Shown here: one piece after another, positions 62,583-64,000 of the stretch | Layout: each line of letters opens with the position of its first letter | How positions within the stretch are numbered: position 1 is the first letter of the stretch | DNA from: Polaribacter huanghezhanensis | Lineage (GTDB): Bacteria; Bacteroidota; Bacteroidia; Flavobacteriales; Flavobacteriaceae | Assembly: GCF_030444335.1 (NCBI RefSeq) | Contig: NZ_CP128595.1 | Location: forward strand, 372,001-436,000 | Length of the DNA: 64,000 nt | Direction of reading: 5' to 3' | The notes under the pieces: model-generated | The model's database searches: none | Told to the model about the DNA's origin: nothing | The model's input: only the letters and a program-made list of their open reading frames with translations | Program-made: the position numbers and the translations under genes

Positions 62583-63563
62583 CTAATTCAAAAAACGTGT
62601 TTCTCTAATTATAAAAATAATTAAAGAAATAAATATTCCTACCGTAAAAACTATATAAGAATATCGTAGTATTTTACTTTTAAAACTTATCTTTTGATTT
62701 AAAAAATCTTGTTTTATCTCTTTTTTTAAATCAAAAGGTAAAGCTACAAATAGTGATGATAGAGCAGTGACTCCATTAAAAAACAAAAGAATAATTACAG
62801 GAAATAATGCTTTATAACTTCTTACATTTCCATTGACAAAATAATAGACAACTAACGATGAAAAAATTATCAGCCCATTTACTGCTAGTAAAATAGTTGC
62901 TTTTAATGTTAAAGATTGATGAATTTTTAAAGCAACTTCTAACTTATTTTCAGATGATTTATCTTTTAGTAGTTTTTTTTTAATTTTAACCAGCTTTGCC
63001 AAGTTTTTATCTTTTCCTTGCTGCCAAGTTTCTTGAGCATATTTTGTGTAAAATCGGTGTTCTTTTACAAATGCTTTGATATTTTTCTGATTCCATTCTA
63101 ATTCAGTAAGCTTTTTGTTAAAAAGTAAATTTATTTCTTCCTTTAGCAACTTACTTTTATCAATAAAACTATTTTCTGCATAATAAGATGAAACTGCATC
63201 TTTCAGTATTTTACCAAGAAAATCATTTGCTTCGACATCTGGTTTTGTAACTCTAATTAACCGAACAACTGCATCAATAATACTATTGTCAATATTATAC
63301 TCCTCTAAAAATGTAGTAGCAATATTTACACTAGCCTCAATATGATTTTCTTTTCTGTTGATATAACCAATATCATGAAACCAAGATGCAAACAACAAAA
63401 TATTTGCATCAACTTCAGAAATTTTTTCACCGTCAATTAACTCTTTAATAGAATTTACAACACGCTGAGTATTGCTCACATTATGAAACAAATACTCTTT
63501 ATACAACTTTTTAGTTAATAAAGACAGCACATAATTTTCAGCGCTCAGCAAAAATTTCTTCAT
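62583..63563 (-). CDS. HD-domain protein with Pycsar-effector-like (DUF5706) membrane tail
   Basis: 326 aa. N-terminal HD phosphohydrolase-like domain: H27 in YLFHNVSNT, HD pair 63-64 in SWFHDIGYINRKENH, H74. C-terminal part (about 205-320) has a helical linker then four hydrophobic helices (ATILLAVNGLIIFSSLVVYY, ALFPVIILLFFNG, etc.) with the NGLIIF/ALPF pattern that I associate with the Pycsar effector transmembrane (DUF5706) family. No pyrimidine cyclase gene lies next to it in this window. Confidence 0.7.
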   Translation of the reverse strand: MKKFLLSAENYVLSLLTKKLYKEYLFHNVSNTQRVVNSIKELIDGEKISEVDANILLFASWFHDIGYINRKENHIEASVNIATTFLEEYNIDNSIIDAVVRLIRVTKPDVEANDFLGKILKDAVSSYYAENSFIDKSKLLKEEINLLFNKKLTELEWNQKNIKAFVKEHRFYTKYAQETWQQGKDKNLAKLVKIKKKLLKDKSSENKLEVALKIHQSLTLKATILLAVNGLIIFSSLVVYYFVNGNVRSYKALFPVIILLFFNGVTALSSLFVALPFDLKKEIKQDFLNQKISFKSKILRYSYIVFTVGIFISLIIFIIRETRFLN

Positions 63564-63652
63564 AAAAGAATTATTTCCACTAATATAAAAAATTTGAAAT
63601 GAAATCTTAACCGTAAAACTATTACAATTAAAAAAAAGATTTAGAATTTAAC

Positions 63653-64000
63653 TTACCAACCTCCCGAAGAACCTCCGCCTCCAAATCCGCCACCGCCAAA
63701 TCCGCCGCCAAAACCACCACCACCAAAACTTCCGCCTGATGATCCTCCAAAACTTCCTCCGCCGCCAAAACCTCTTCCGGCACTGCTTAAAATGATCGCA
63801 TCTAAAATAGAAAAACCACTTCTGCGCTTTCCTCCTTTTCCGCCACGATTATTTTTATTAGAAAGGATGATGAATAAAATAATAAAAAAGATAATTGGGA
63901 TGATTCTAAAAAAACTTGAATTGGTTTTCTTTTTCAATTTTTTGCCTCCTTTAAACTCTCCTTTTAAAACTTTAAAGATTGCATCAGATCCTTTGTCTAA
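63653..64000 (-). CDS. C-terminal end of a TPM-domain (YgcG-like) protein (partial)
   Basis: 116 codons are open to the window edge. The visible part is a TPM-domain end (DKGSDAIFKVLKGEFKGG), a basic linker, one membrane helix (FFRIIPIIFFIILFIILS), and a glycine-rich tail (SFGGGGFGGGFGGGGFGGGG) ending SSGGW. This layout is typical of YgcG/TPM membrane proteins in Bacteroidota. The start codon and most of the TPM domain lie beyond position 64000. Confidence 0.75.
   Translation of the reverse strand, partial: LDKGSDAIFKVLKGEFKGGKKLKKKTNSSFFRIIPIIFFIILFIILSNKNNRGGKGGKRRSGFSILDAIILSSAGRGFGGGGSFGGSSGGSFGGGGFGGGFGGGGFGGGGSSGGW

Noticed and set aside
63653..63937. Glycine-rich frame as an independent small silk-like protein
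   Set aside because: The frame stays open to the window end and begins with a TPM-domain end, so it is the tail of a larger protein.

Overview
The window is chromosomal DNA of a member of the Bacteroidota, almost certainly a marine Flavobacteriaceae (Polaribacter/Tenacibaculum-like; the genus is a guess). The reasons are very low GC, TAnnTTTG-type -7 promoter boxes (for example upstream of clpP, tig, era and der), PorP/SprF proteins and a type IX secretion C-terminal domain, and flavobacterial gene neighbourhoods.

Region 1 (1-22.8 kb) is core genome: the start of a probable gldB, nadE, dnaG, clpX-clpP, tig, a holin-like membrane protein, a small lipoprotein, an alpha/beta hydrolase, pdxJ, a CBS protein with nadK, then a DUF6089-uppS-bamA-ompH-ompH cluster for envelope biogenesis, murI, porP/sprF, an M28 peptidase, and an SprB-like adhesin with its SprF partner, followed by an MscS channel. 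Region 2 (22.8-31.3 kb) is accessory and scarred. It holds a decayed sprF fragment, a radical-SAM/TRAM protein whose usual N-terminal domain is replaced by a membrane domain, a pseudogene stitched from that membrane domain and a piece of the nearby patatin gene, a COG4705-like membrane protein, patatin, DUF1003, mqo and a ClC channel.

Region 3 (about 31.5-59.35 kb) is a genomic island in the 3' end of the initiator tRNA gene. The intact tRNA-fMet is at 59352-59424, a 43-nt copy of its 3' part lies at 31502-31544, and a still shorter copy at 31344-31357. A truncated tyrosine recombinase sits at the tRNA end. The island carries four versions of one module: a small Sec-type cysteine-containing peptide, an intrinsic-terminator-like hairpin, a beta-propeller lipoprotein, and a DUF1573 (once a CxxC thioredoxin-like) membrane protein. 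One module is followed by a full MFP-RND-TolC export operon. In another, the peptide is fused in frame to the C-terminus of an RND permease. Three peptide genes share a roughly 255-bp upstream repeat containing an 18-nt palindrome (CGATATTTATAAATATCG type). The same palindrome lies upstream of a lanthipeptide-like precursor and of a split LanB operon in the same island, so the peptide modules and the RiPP genes look co-regulated. A signal peptidase I, an S8 lipoprotein protease and a membrane TPR-AraC regulator complete the set. No LanC is visible, and the C39-peptidase ABC exporter is frameshifted and cut off at the same junction that truncates the recombinase.

Region 4 (59.35-64 kb) returns to core genome: tRNA-fMet, era, a SIMPL protein, der, an HD-domain protein with a Pycsar-effector-like membrane tail, and the end of a TPM-domain protein. 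My strongest candidate for an undescribed system is the repeated peptide/propeller/DUF1573/RND module with its shared operator.
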